Source of the DNA: Antedon bifida
Lineage: Eukaryota > Echinodermata > Crinoidea > Comatulida > Antedonidae
DNA: 64,000 nt
Direction of reading: 5' to 3'
Assembly: GCA_963402885.1 (NCBI GenBank)
Contig: OY727095.1
Span: 21,085,001-21,149,000, forward strand
Shown: piece after piece, positions 43,877 through 55,105 of the stretch
Position numbering within the stretch: the stretch's first letter is position 1
How the letters are laid out: each line of letters opens with the position of its first letter
Position numbers and translations under genes: made by a program
The notes under the pieces: generated by a model
Seen by the model: the letters and a program-made list of their open reading frames with translations, nothing else
What the model was told of the DNA's origin: nothing
Database searches by the model: none

Positions 43877-46333
43877 ATGACAAGAAAAAAAAGAAAAGCA
43901 TTAATTGGTAGACAATACAAGTATTGTGTTAATGGTCTTCCATCTCAACGAAAACCACTCACTCGTCAGCCAATTGAGCAAATTAAGCATTGTGGCTTCA
44001 CTGGAAATTTTGCAAATTGTGATTGTGTTGTTCATAGTGTACACAATGAACCACTGCTTGAAGTTAGTACATAGGTTGTGTACTCTACAAAAAAACAGAA
44101 AAAAAGATTGTATAAAGTATTTAATCATTATAGTGTGGTTATAAATGAGTGTTTCTGTTTGTATTGCAGGAACATAAGGAACCAATTGAGAGTTATTTAG
44201 TACTTGGATCTTCATTGACAAAACTTGAGACAGAAGATAACATCAATTATGTGACATACCAGCAGTTGCGATTTGATTGCACAAGGAAACAAGAAAAGCT
44301 GAATAACATTGGTTTTGAAGTAATTAAGGCAACTAGTGATCTGACACTCATTCAGTTCTATGAGAAACGTTTTTTTTCTGTTAAGATGGCAGTTACTATT
44401 ACTATTACTAAAATTTTAATATAACCGTAATCGTTCATAACAAGCGCTTATCTGATAATCATGCAATATTTGAAAGTATACGGAAGGTGCACGTGTTTAA
44501 TGATTTATTCATATTTTTAAAATTCTTGTTTGATAAATATACTGTGTGCATAGGAAATCCTGACTTAACTGCATTGCAGGAAAACAAGTATGTGGAACAT
44601 GACTGTGGAGCAGAATACACACAAACAATCCGAACTGATCGCTGCTTCCTTTTAACTACTTTAACAAACAGGTGCCCCCATTGTGCAACATACAGACGAT
44701 CATTGCGAAAATCTATGAAACACAATCAGTCATTTGAAGTTTTATTGTCATCTAAAAAGCCTAATTCCAGTTTGACTAAAAATGATTTATTAATTAAAAG
44801 CAAGATGCTAAAAAAACAATGTCAAAGTGTTGAAAGAAAAAAAAAAAGCAATTATTAATTAATCAGGAAATTAATCAAAAATATAAAAATAATGAACTGA
44901 CAGATGATTCTAATGGTGACCTAGAAACTATTGTTCAAGAATGAGAAAATGCTTTCAACAATTTGTTTCGAGATCCTGATTCATTTCAAAGAATATTTTG
45001 GGAAGAACAATTAAAATTCAACAAGTTAAAAGAGAAAAGACAGATGAGGTGGCATCCTATTATTGTGAAATGGGCTTTGTACTTGAAATCTAAATCTTCA
45101 ACTGCATATCAAGCACTGAGAGAAACTGGTTTTATAAGTTTACCAAGTGAAAGAACATTATATGATTATAGCCACGTCAAAATTGAAAATAAGAAAAATG
45201 AAATCACCAATGAGATGGCAAAAAGTGCATTAGTTATTATAGTACGAGGGGCAACAAGTAACTTAAAATTTCCATTGGCAGTTTTTGCAACAAATGGACT
45301 ACGTTCTGAAGATCATCACACAATTTTATGGAGAGCCATTGAACTACTTGAAATAGATGTTGGACTCAAAGTTTTGTATCTTACACGTGATGGTGCTAGC
45401 CAGAATAGATCATTTTTTGATTCTCATGGGCTTAAAAACAAGTTTAGTTGTACAAATCCTTTTGCTCCAAATCGGAATCTATATTTTATTTCAGATGTCC
45501 CTCATCTGCTAAAAACAGCTAGAAATTGTTTTTCAAATTCTGGTAGTCACAAAAAATCAAGAAATCTGTGGAAAGGTGGACAGGTGGACAGAACATTTCA
45601 TGGATGAGTTTAGTTCAACTGTTTGAAGAACACACAGAAGGAAATTTGTATAACAAAACAAAACTAACAAGAGCACATATTGACCTCACCCCTTTCAGTG
45701 TGATGAAAGTCAATTTAGCTGCTCAAGTTTTCAGTAACAGAGTTGCACAGCACATGAAAGAAGTATATGGTGACAGTGCAAGAGAAACAATCACCTTCAT
45801 AACTCACATGAATCGCTTTTTTGATTGCTTAAATACAAGAAACAATAACGCCGGTAAGTTATCCAGAAACACAGACTTAAATCCATACAAAGACATCCAT
45901 GATCCAATACTTTCATATTTAGAGACAGAGTTTTTAGGATACCTTAAGCAATGGGAAAATGATGTAAAAGAACGAGTAGGAAAATTTGCTGATGCAGAAA
46001 GAAAGCATATGTCAGCAAACCATACATGGCTTTCATATCACCATTAATTCTATTGTAGCATGTGTTCGTTATTTGTTGGGAAAAGGAGCCAAATTTGTAA
46101 ATACGTTTGTGTTTAACCAAGATGTACTCGAACAGCACTTTGGACATTATAGACACAAACAGGGAGCAGGTGACAATCCAACAATTGATAATGTTCGACA
46201 TACATTAAATACACTTAGGGTTGTTGGGTCAGCAGCAGTTGCACCCATAAGAGGCAACACTAAGCGAATTATGTCTGAATTTGACAAAGAAAATTTAAAC
46301 ATTCCACTTAAACGCAGAGTAAAAAAGTCTTAA
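43877..46333 (+). pseudogene. P-element/THAP9-type transposase gene, frameshifted
   Basis: Probable exons are 43877-44062 (donor gttagt), 44170-about 44400 and 44580-44860. Then comes an open stretch with an in-frame stop at about 44942 and the catalytic region from 44963. The motifs match P-element superfamily transposases: MRWHPIIVKWALYLKSKSST, a first Asp in YLTRDGASQNRSF, then FISDVPHLLKTARN, an insertion region with KVNLAAQVFSNRVAQHMKEV and FDCLNTRNNN, and a terminal Glu block DVLEQHFGHYRHKQGAGDNP. A tandem 8-bp duplication (ggtggaca twice, about 45575-45592) throws the frame. Another frame change lies near 46030. N-terminal Cys pairs (CPHCATYRRSL) may be zinc-binding, but no THAP domain is seen. 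No inverted ends were found. Confidence 0.7.
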
Positions 46334-46639
46334 TAGCATTTTATAATAGTAAATTTGACTTTTTTTTTATTTTGCACAAAACATTTACAGTACTGCAGTT
46401 AATAAATTACAGCATATAGCTTATTTTTTATTTTACTTGTCTAATTCTTTTAGTTCTTTTCTTAATGCTTTTTTAGTTCCGGCAGCAAGTTTTTGTTTTG
46501 CTTTCGTTTCTTTTAGTGGGGTGCCTTAGGGTCAAAAACGTTACACGGATGACAAAGTTTTCAAATTTTGCACATATGTTCACTTGGACATACAGATTTA
46601 AAAAATCACTGTAGCCAAGAAAAAAAATTTATTTTATGA

Positions 46640-46990
46640 CCATATTTGGAGTATTTTCAAAATGGCCGCCAAAACAAAATGATGGTCCATATCTTTGTAA
46701 CCGGTAGGGGTACAGAGTTCATTTTAGTGTTAAATTGCTTAGAACACATATGTTTCTATTCACTCTAATACAACATTTTATTAGAAAATGGCCGGAATCA
46801 TCATTTCCGGAATTGTGACCTTTGACCCTAGTATGGTCATATCTCGATAACTACTGACAGTAGAAACATGAGGTTGGTCTTAAAATATTCACAATATACA
46901 TGTTAGTATTTGGTCTAATGAAATATTTTTCCTAAAAGTGACTGGAAATCATAATATTGACCTTTTGACCCCAAATTTCGTTACCGAATG
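46640..46990. repeat. Dispersed repeat with atggccg-type motifs, copy 1
   Basis: The stretch shares its layout with 59480-59790: aaaatggccg, a run similar to 'tctttgtaaccg', '(t)agtgttaaat', a 'tttctatt(c/t)gctctaa(c/t)' block, 'gacctttgacc', 'atatctcg(a/g)taa' and 'tggtctaatgaaatatttt'. Each copy itself contains two diverged halves of about 170 bp. No ORF. The rest of 46991-47520 is AT-rich with nothing recognised. Confidence 0.6.
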
Positions 46991-47529
46991 CGCATAACAT
47001 CAAAATATTGGGCTTAAATTGTCAAAAATGTATATTTTTGTATTAATTAAGGTAATGACTGAATTTGTCAATTGACCAGAAGTAATGATAATAATTAACT
47101 TTTGACTTAAATTTTGTTTTATATCACTACAACATTGGCAGTCAATCTTCAAACACTTATTTTTCACGCAATACATTGTTTTCTCAACAAATTTAAACAA
47201 TTACTTTTTCATATGATAAATGTTTGTTTAGAGTGATTCAGATTGTTGTATCTAGAGATATGGCCTACCTGGTTATGTGTAGAGGAATGTTACATTTTAC
47301 TATGCGTGCTTACATTTCCAGATTATTTTCTGCAAGTTGTAAGCTTCAATAAATTAATATAACTGTTTTGCAGTGTATTATATTTACAGTTTACACTTCT
47401 TCATTTTATATTTCAAACCTCAGTTAATAAAAAATGAAATAATCAATTCTGACACGGATCGTCTGTATTCAATTACGAGTAATATTATCTGGGACATTTG
47501 CAGCTGCACAGTTCTGTACAAGGGAGGTT

Positions 47530-49045
47530 GGATTTGGCACATTTGCAAGTCATACAACCACGGTCAGATTTGCAGCCACATTTGATAAGTTCATTGCAGG
47601 CCTTGGCTGCTTCTGGTTTAGTCATCCAAACTGGCTTCCAATGTGTGTCTTATGTCCAACCCCAACTTTCTGGAGTAGGAATAGTTGGTTCAGCATTCTG
47701 ACAAGTGGTCCATATAACTCGACTTGATATATGGCTCTTTTCACATGTTGAAGTAATGCATCCTACAATATAAATGTAATATAATGTACAAACAATGCTG
47801 TTTAGTTGAATAAAAAAAAAGTATGCACTAAGTATAAGTTTAATTGTATTCCAACCATTCAATTTTAATTACCTGGGTGGGTGGAACATGAGCAATATCC
47901 TTGTTCTTCTTTGAAAACATATTTCGACGGGCTTCATTTACTGATAATGATATGCTGCTTTTGTTGTATAGAAGAATAGTGAGCCGCTCAATATGTTTGA
48001 AGTTGAGAGAAAGACAGTCAACTTGTTGAAAAGGATGTCTGTACATGGAAAGAAATGCCTCTGTTGGCTCTGGAAATGATTTCCATGCTTTCCAAGCACT
48101 CTTCTTACTCTTACCGAAAAATGAGGATGTAGTGTCACAACCTGAAAAAGCATGGAAAAGTGGAAGGGCACATGCCATGCTTTCACCTAGATGTCTACAC
48201 ATGTTGTTGATGTTATAGTAACAGTGGACAGTAGAAGTGATTACGCCGAATGCAACCCACAGTTTCAGTTCAGGAAATCGATGGCAAAGATTGAAAAATT
48301 GACCAATTAGAATGATGATGATGTCAGTATCCACAGTTCGCACCATGATTTGTCTTGCACCATGCTCCAACGAGTGCACCAAATGAATTACAATCCTGGT
48401 ATCTGCTTCTTCTTGTGTTAAGTTACTCATGTTGTTTCCTTTAGATATGACTGATGTACCCTTTGTTATGTACACATTCTTGTTGTCTGTAAATGATTGT
48501 TGTTCAACTAACTCAGACAAATATAGGAATAGTTCCTCTTTGTTTTTGGAATTAAGAAGGAAGTCTTTCCACTTGACAGGTGTCTTGGTTTTTGGTTCTA
48601 CTTTTAAGCGTACACCTTTACCTCTCTTCTCTCTAGTAGATTCTTTAATGCTTGATGAAATATATCTATCCCACACAACATCTATGCGGCTGGTTGTCAA
48701 TAATTCACGCTTAATAAAACCTAAAAATACTTGCTGGCCAAATTCAAGAAAGGTGAAAGTGGGCAAAGTGTGTATAAGAGTTCCTCCGTCAAATATTTTT
48801 GCATCAAAGCGGTTTGGTGGTTCTGGTTGACCGTCACAGTTAAGACATTTCAGTAACTCTGACTTTGTTCCAAAGCGAAGCTTACCATCGTCTGAGAGAG
48901 CAGGTGGATATAATTGGTTCTCATGTGAGAAAAAAACAGCAAGGTAGATTATTTTAACTGGTCTTTGGAATGTTAAAAAATAGATTATGTCGAAAAGGCA
49001 CTGCTTCTCTATAACACTGAAGTTAGTTGTAGTGATATAAAACAA
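47530..49045 (-). pseudogene. Second nuclease + CXC family gene, divergent paralogue, nearly open
   Basis: The main frame (47870-49045, about 390 codons) carries FDAKIFDGGTLIHTLPTF, VVWDRYISSSIKESTREKRG, WKDFLLNSKNKEELF, NLTQEEADTRIVIHLVHSLE, VRTVDTDIIIILIGQF and FHAFSGCDTTSSFFGKSKKS. It ends at PPTQ with a gtaatt donor. A second exon (about 47530-47765) continues DALLQHVKRAIYQ, then (after a 1-nt shift) PTPESWGW, an in-frame stop, and a Cys-rich module LIKCGCKSDRG, CMTCKCAKSNLPCTELC. The domain order mirrors the plus-strand gene at 38404-42156 (putative nuclease core then CXC) though the sequences are far apart. The N-terminal part known for this family is missing, since the first codons look like intron. 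The function is unknown; the nuclease idea rests on the spaced acidic motifs. Confidence 0.6.
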
Positions 49046-49137
49046 AATTTAAGTCAAAAGTTAATATCATTACTTCTGGTCAATTGACAAATTCACTTCA
49101 CCCGACCCAGCAGACTTGTTCTTGGCTATGTAATATA

Positions 49138-49322
49138 ACAGATATCGCCTTTTATATCGGTAAAATATAAGATTTAACATCCCCTCGGGATGATATTATG
49201 TTCTCGGGAATTATATATATCCCTCAGCTGCCGCTTCGAGATATATATATTCCCTCGAACATAATATCATTCCCTCGGGGATGTCAAATCTTATATTTCA
49301 CCTCTAAGCAGGCAATATCTGT
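49138..49322. mobile_element. 185-bp foldback mini-element (MITE-like)
   Basis: Almost the whole element is one inverted repeat: acagatat(c)gcc at the left and ggcaatatctgt at the right, with inner arms aatataagatttaacatccc against ggggatgtcaaatcttatat and atgatattatgttctcggga against tccctcgaacataatatcat. The central loop is short (about cagctgccgc). It would form a very long hairpin. No ORF. The target duplication is unclear, possibly ATA. Confidence 0.8.
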
Positions 49323-50520
49323 ATAATAACTCATAACACTATGGGTACTTACAAGACGTTGTGCTATCTTAAATTTGATGATTTTGTCCACAATAAAAGG
49401 TTTGTCTATCCATGAAGTTTCTCAGTTAGCATATGAGATGTAGATGAAATTAGATACTTAAAGGGTCAAAGTAGCACTAACAACCGGGTATAAACAAACG
49501 TCAGTTATTTAATCGTATTTGCCTATAATATATAGCACCCTCTATATTCTTTCGATGAATATTTTTGCAAGTCATTTAATTTCCAGCAAAAAAAACGGCC
49601 CTCTATAGTTGTATTATCGTCTTGAAAATAATGCGCCCTCTATAGTTAATTAATTAATTATATATAGTATAGTATATATAATAGTATTTCTAACTTGGAA
49701 AGTTGTTTTGAGTAGCGTAATGGCGGCCATTTTGAAAGTAACAAAAATTTACCAGCCCCAATAGGTCAACATCGTGTTTATCACAACACGCAAAAAAAAA
49801 AAAATTCTGAAACAATAGTTAGTTTTTGTACTATAGTGAATTTTTGGAAACTGTCATTATTTTCACGATTTTGCCCCAAAACTATGATTTGTGCATAATT
49901 TTTTTAAAACAATCAAAATAATTCAATTTTTTTTAATATTTTTATTTGTTATATGTATCTTCATCAATATCCAGTTGGAAAAACGTATTCCATAAGAATA
50001 TAGTAATTATCATTGATTCGCTAAAAAAAACACGAAATCCAAAATACATGTAATGACGTCATCAATATGCAAATTACTTTTTTTTTATACCTAACTGTAG
50101 ACTAACCCTTTGCCCATCACACACCACAAAAATAATTACACAATTATCTCAATTAGTATTTTTTTGCAATTTATTAAAATATCATATGTTTTTCTTAAAT
50201 ATATATTACGCACAGAGGTAGGAATAATGCTCCGCAGTGAAAAGGTTAATAAGAGTTATCATTATCAAATAACATTAAAACACAAACTCACCAATGATCA
50301 ACAAAGATACAATCTTTATTTTTACTGAGAGTACTCAAAGGCGTGCTTCGCTTTCAACTAATCGACACAGACTCCCCCGCTGTTTTAGATTTTATTACCT
50401 ATAAAATGTGCCCAGATAAATGCGCTGCAAGCCTAATAACCCTGTATAAAACCGCGTAAAAAAGAAACAGTTTGGTCAGCGAAACATAGCAGGCGCACAA
50501 CTAAAATAAGAAAAAATAGT
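49323..50520. other. Spacer without recognised genes
   Basis: Contains three 'ccctctata' motifs between 49535 and 49645, an (at)-rich run near 49660 and AT-rich sequence. No gene recognised. Confidence 0.55.
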
Positions 50521-50524
50521 AAGA

Positions 50525-52190
50525 GCGCAAACAACATCTGACCTTTCTCTTCGGTAGGCTAAAGTAGGAAGATTCAGTTCTTTCAATCTGTCTGGGTAAG
50601 ATAAATGCCTTATCTCAGGAATAAGTCGTGTGGCTCGTTGTTGCACTTTTTCTAATATTTTGATTTAGATGATTTGTAAATGCCTTTCGTATAATTTTTT
50701 CCATAATCTTGCATACCACCGACGTCAAGCTTACAGGCCTATAGTTGTTTGGGTCATCCATCCTTCCTTTTTTGAAGATTGGTACCACTGTAGCTTTTTT
50801 CTAGCTTGTTGGAACATCACCCTCATTCATCAGCTTGGTAAAGATTATCTGCAATGTTTTTTTGTCTTGTGTGAGTTTGTCCCACTTTTATTATAGTTCT
50901 CTGTTAAAAATATAATAATATATATGCACATTTATATATCTCTCTTATTTATAAGGTACATTGCCAAAAAAATACATATCTTTTAAACAGTATATACATA
51001 GGCTAAGATTATTTTGATGTTAAAAAGAAACCTGCACATTTACATTCATTTACATTTTAAAAAATACAATTATTATCTGCAATGTTTGTGCAATCTCTTC
51101 ATGGGTTTCCTTCAAAATACGAGGGTACAGTCCATCCAGTCCCGGTGATTTATTAATGTTTAAATTGATAAGAAGGCTATCGATATCGTGTACTGTAAAA
51201 TCGATATTAGTTATTTTAGATTCTGTTTTCTTTTCCAAGTGAGGTACTGTTGATAAGTCTTCTATGGTGTAGACACTTCCAAAAAATGTGTTGCCAATTT
51301 TCCTTCTGGTGTCTTTAGATCTGAAATGCCCAATTTTGTTCTTGTTTTCGCTTTGACATATTTCCAAAAACTGTTGTTATTATCCTTAACTTCTTCTGCC
51401 AGTCTATTTTCAAAATCGGATTTAGTCTTCCTAATAAGTGTGGTAGCTTCATTTCTTGCTTCACAGTACTGGTCCCAATAGTAAGATTCTTTGATGGATC
51501 ACTTTTCTTGATTTTTAAGTATTTACTCCAGCATTTGCGTTTCCTCTTTACAGCTTCCAGAGCGGCTTTATTCATCCACTGTGGTTTATTACTTGTGTAT
51601 TTCCTTCGCATGGGTATACATTCATCTATACATTTTTGCATTATATTTTCAAAGATGTCCCACGCTTCTGGTCCTGATAAATTTTGTAATAGGTTAATGC
51701 ATTCAATGTCTTGTAATTGGTTTCTTGCCATGTCATAGTCTCCATTGTAGTAGCTTTTCGCAAGTATATCTTCATTACAAACCGACGTGTTGAATTTAAT
51801 AGTCACATGGTCACTCTTGCCAATAAGGGATCCAATGGTTACATCACTCATCATCTCTTCCTGGTTGGTAAAAATAAGATCCAGCATACTTGGTGTTTGT
51901 CCGGTTCTAAATCTAGTTGGTTCTTGTATATGTTGGTCTCGGTAGTTAAAATCTCCTACAATTACTAATTGTGGATAGTTTAAAGTGTTGACCTTCTCTA
52001 ACATAGCACATAACTGTTTTTTGTTTTCCATAGAACTTGATGGGCTTCTGTATACACAACCGAATAGTAAATTAATTCCTCTGTCTTTTATCTGTATCCA
52101 AACAGACTCCTCAAATGATTCATTTTCAAGCGTTATCAGGGTACCAGAGATTCCTTCTTTCAAGTAGATTATTACTCCTCGCTTGATATT
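50525..52190 (-). mobile_element. CR1/Rex-like LINE remnant with an internal insertion
   Basis: On the minus strand: endonuclease part at 51315-52163 (GVIIYLKEGISGTL, LLFGCVYRSPSSSMENKK, LVIVGDFNYRDQH, TPSMLDLIFTNQEEMMSDV, GKSDHVTIKF) and linker at 51590 (NKPQWMNKAALEAVKRKRK). The RT entry is at 51080-51250 (DIDSLLINLNINKSPGLDG), then a 212-bp insertion, then DVPTSWKKATVVPIFKKGRM and NNYRPVSLTSVVCKIME (50700-50830). A jump follows to the C-terminal block KVQQRATRLIPEIRHL (about 50640), so most of the RT domain including YADD is deleted. Frameshifts are present as well. Confidence 0.75.
50860..51071 (-). mobile_element. 212-bp retro-insertion with 16-bp target duplication
   Basis: The duplication attatctgcaatgttt lies on both sides (50844-50859 and 51072-51087). 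On the minus strand the element ends aataaaagtgggacaaactc and acacaagacaaaaaa, the same 3' tail as at 12110-12160 and 16017-16070. The gtggg/ctcac part can pair as a small hairpin. It carries no ORF, so it is a short 5'-truncated LINE end or a SINE that uses the LINE 3' end. Confidence 0.8.
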
Positions 52191-52395
52191 TTTTTTGTGG
52201 GCAGGAACATCTGGTATCCTTCAAGTGAACTTGGTTCATTTGGCCCCTGAATGGGAGCACATGAGGTGGTTATTGACTCATGTCAATCATCGCAAGACGG
52301 AAGAGACAAATACAGAAACACAACAAGAAGATGAAGAAGCTTCCACGCAATGCCTGAGGCTTCTTGAAGAAACTCGGGAAGTTGATCAACAATGA
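52183..52395 (+). other. Possible terminal exon of a Harbinger MADF/Myb-like partner
   Basis: A plus-strand frame after a good acceptor-like stretch (ttttttttgtgggcag) reads LAPEWEHMRWLLTHVNHRKT and ends in an acidic, Gln/Glu-rich tail with a stop at 52395. The Trp-containing block is reminiscent of MADF/Myb-like proteins that accompany HARBI1 transposases. Its convergent orientation to the transposase remnant at 52925-54191 fits that. The upstream side is LINE sequence, so earlier exons are missing. 52396-52920 holds nothing recognised. Confidence 0.35.
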
Positions 52396-52924
52396 AGGTA
52401 AAAACAATTAACACTGTACTAATTTAATACAATTTTAATTATGTCAGTAATGTATTAAAAAACATCATACTAATAAATAACAATACTGTATACAGCTTAT
52501 TAATGTGATATGTATCAACAATGCATTTCAAGCGCTTTGTTGGTCCAGTTGCATGTTTAGGCAGTTCTAAATGTACCAACATCTTTTAAAAAAACAAATG
52601 ACATGTAATTACTATTCAAATATAGCATCTTTAAATTATTACTAAATACAAAATTGGTGATCAATTATCTAGTGCTTGAAACAACATAACAACAATAACA
52701 ATATCTAGTATTTTTAATTATAAATAAAATTCAGGTTAATTAAATAGTAACTTTTAAACTAGTATATCTATATATAAAGAAACATAAATAAATAATAAGT
52801 CAGATGTGTGCCTTTACCTCCATGATTTAATGCAATCTTTGTTTGTTTTGGGCAGAGAGGCTATAAACCCAGGGGAGGACTGAGCCTTCCTTTTCACCAA
52901 GACATTATAATATATGAAGTGATC

Positions 52925-54191
52925 TTACGAAAATGAAATAGATAGAAATATTAGGGCCCATGCACTGTGCAAGTCCAAGCTCCTTATATCTTGGCTCTGT
53001 GTGCGTGTGTGACGCATCATACCCAATACAATAATCAAAGATTTCTTAGGGGCCAAGAAATAACAAATATATTTATTATTAGTATTTTGAAGTATGTACT
53101 CATCCAAATAAAGGCCTTTTGATACTTCATTTTCTTGGTCCACAGTTCGTAACAACATCTGTTTGCCATGATAAGGCTCCTTCTGCACTATTAAGTACGA
53201 GCAAAATGCATCTCGGGCCTCGCTGGCACTAGATGTGTAGTTATTTCAACTGACTCTTCTTAAAGGTTGTACCCCTTCATCACCTTTCACCAGACATCTC
53301 CATTCTCCTTCCTTAAATTCTCCATTACATTCGCTGTCTACAAATCCACTTGGGATGTAATGGGAATTCTCTGTTTGCATACAAACGACAGCTTTGATAA
53401 TTTTATTACTGTCACATTGGCCCTTATTGGTCGTCTGAAGATGCGCCATCGTGCGGCCACGACTCCGAATGAGTTTTTAATCGTACGTCGCCCTCTCGAA
53501 ATTCTGTAGTTGGCAACTTCCTCGCTGACTGAAAGCTGGTTCGATCCCACCGTATGGCTTTGATAGCCATGTTTTTAGTGGGAAGATATCATCCCCCAAA
53601 TAGGGTATATGGTAGGTTGTGGCCATGTACATCGGATGAAACCGGCAACTTCAACTTTCCTAACTCGGCATCTTTAAAAAATGTTGACTGCTCAAAAATT
53701 GCAGCATCATTATCTCTGCCATATGAGCCAACACTTACCCATATAAATGAGTAATTGGCATCACAGATTGCCATAAGCACAGAGCTGTGAAAGCCTTTGT
53801 AGTTATAGTACATAGACCCACCATACTTTGGACAGTCAATCGCTACATGCTTGCCATCAACTGCACCTACTGTGTTTGGAATATTCCAATCTAACTCAAA
53901 CTTATGAGCAATTTCAAGCCATTCTTGTTGTGTGTTTGGCATTCATAGGTATTTATAATTTAGGCCCAACCAGATAGCATCACACACCTCTTTAATAATG
54001 TTAGCTACTGTCGATCGCCCCATTCTGAAATTGAAATTGAACATACTGTCCCCAGTAGCAAGGTACCTTATCGTCATAACAAGTCGTTCTTCCTTAGAAA
54101 TTTGAATGCGCCCTCTGTTTTTTCTTTCTTTGATGTGAGGCGCTACTATCTCAAGTTCATTGAATCTTTCTGGACTCATCCTCATTACCAA
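52925..54191 (-). pseudogene. HARBI1-like transposase pseudogene with Glu-to-Lys change
   Basis: From 54191 the frame carries MSPERFNELEIVAPHIKERK, then RLVMTIRYLATGDSMFNFNF. An in-frame stop at 53943-53945 comes next, and the frame continues WNIPNTVGAVDGKHVAID (first Asp), YYNYKGFHSSVLMAICDANY and VGSYGRDNDAAIF (second Asp). After a frame change near 53590 it carries NYRISRGRRTIKNSFGVVAA and RWRIFRRPIRANV. In the last block the catalytic Glu of the usual RTIENSFG motif is Lys. A further part reads DSECNGEFKEGEWRCLVKGD before another stop and an ending near 53150. The copy is inactive several times over. It represents yet another HARBI1 lineage. Confidence 0.8.
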
Positions 54192-54212
54192 TTGAATTGG
54201 AAATACATGGCA

Positions 54213-54240
54213 GGAGGGGTTGGGGGGGGGGGGGGGGGGG
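54213..54240. repeat. Poly-G tract
   Basis: A run of about 20 consecutive G follows ggggtt on the plus strand. It is probably unstable in length and easy to mis-assemble. Confidence 0.9.
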
Positions 54241-54600
54241 AATCACAACCCGAAAGGGGACAAATTGCCATCCAACTTTTCTAGACCAGAATTTTCCGTA
54301 GATTACAAATATGGAAGATAATCGATCAGGATAGGAAGCGTTTTCGCGATATAAGGGGTCAAAGTTCAAAATTGACCAATTACAACAATGTATATTTATT
54401 GAAACACAATTTGGTCTTTTATTAAATTTTAAATTTGTATTAAGTTTCACCAGATAAAATCCAACAGAAGAATGAGAGCATGCACGCTTTGACGCTTGCT
54501 TTTAAGTTGTATCGAGCACATGCGCATATCAGTATATGGACACCTGTATCTAAAAATCATGATGATTACTAAAATATTTCTTACGTACGTTCAAAACGTT

Positions 54601-54697
54601 GTTACGGAGCTTTTTTATAGATTACCTTGTATGAATGAACAATTGGTTTAACGGCTTGTAATGTTTCACGACGATATTTACCCACTATTTAAATTTT
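54601..54697. repeat. 97-bp direct repeat, copy 1
   Basis: It starts gttacggagcttttttatag and is essentially identical to 56446-56542. Both copies lie several hundred bases upstream of a tRNA-like repeat, which suggests duplication of a larger composite unit. Confidence 0.85.
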
Positions 54698-54952
54698 TAT
54701 GATGGTGTCTATTCAATCAGCTTATGAAAAAAAATCCTTCAATCATAGAACGTACCTATAAAACCAAATAAAAACTAATATTTAACTAGATCTGAACTCG
54801 TCACTTGAGGACGAGTTTGATTATCCGCCCGCAACAAAACGTATCTTGCGCATTCAAGTACTTTTCAGTTGTGACTTTTCCAAAAAGTAGCCTATTCGAA
54901 ATTAAAACTGCCCTTTCAGTGTAATAACCAAACAAATCCTTTTATTTAATTG

Positions 54953-55074
54953 TTTTCCCGCGATGAGATTTGAACCCGGTACCTCTGATACCAAAGTCGG
55001 TTGCACTACACATCGAGCCATATGAGCACCTGCTGAAGAGAATCCGAAGAAAGTTAACTCGTCCATTCGGAATG
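54953..55074 (-). repeat. tRNA-derived SINE-like repeat, copy 1
   Basis: On the minus strand the sequence has an A-box-like tggctcgatgtgtagtgc and a B-box ggttcaaatctc at the spacing of a tRNA gene, followed by a stretch cccgcgggaaaac. A second copy lies at 57157-57280 with B-box ggatcgagtccc. The body tggtatcagaggtaccggg is identical in both. Neither folds into a convincing complete tRNA, so a tRNA-derived SINE head is more likely than a functional tRNA. Confidence 0.6.
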
Positions 55075-55105
55075 AAGGCATCATTGTTAGCATTCAACTA
55101 TAGGC

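Noticed and set aside
48429..48830. 133-codon plus-strand open frame
   Set aside because: It is antisense to the nuclease-like frame at 47870-49045, which has clear family motifs.
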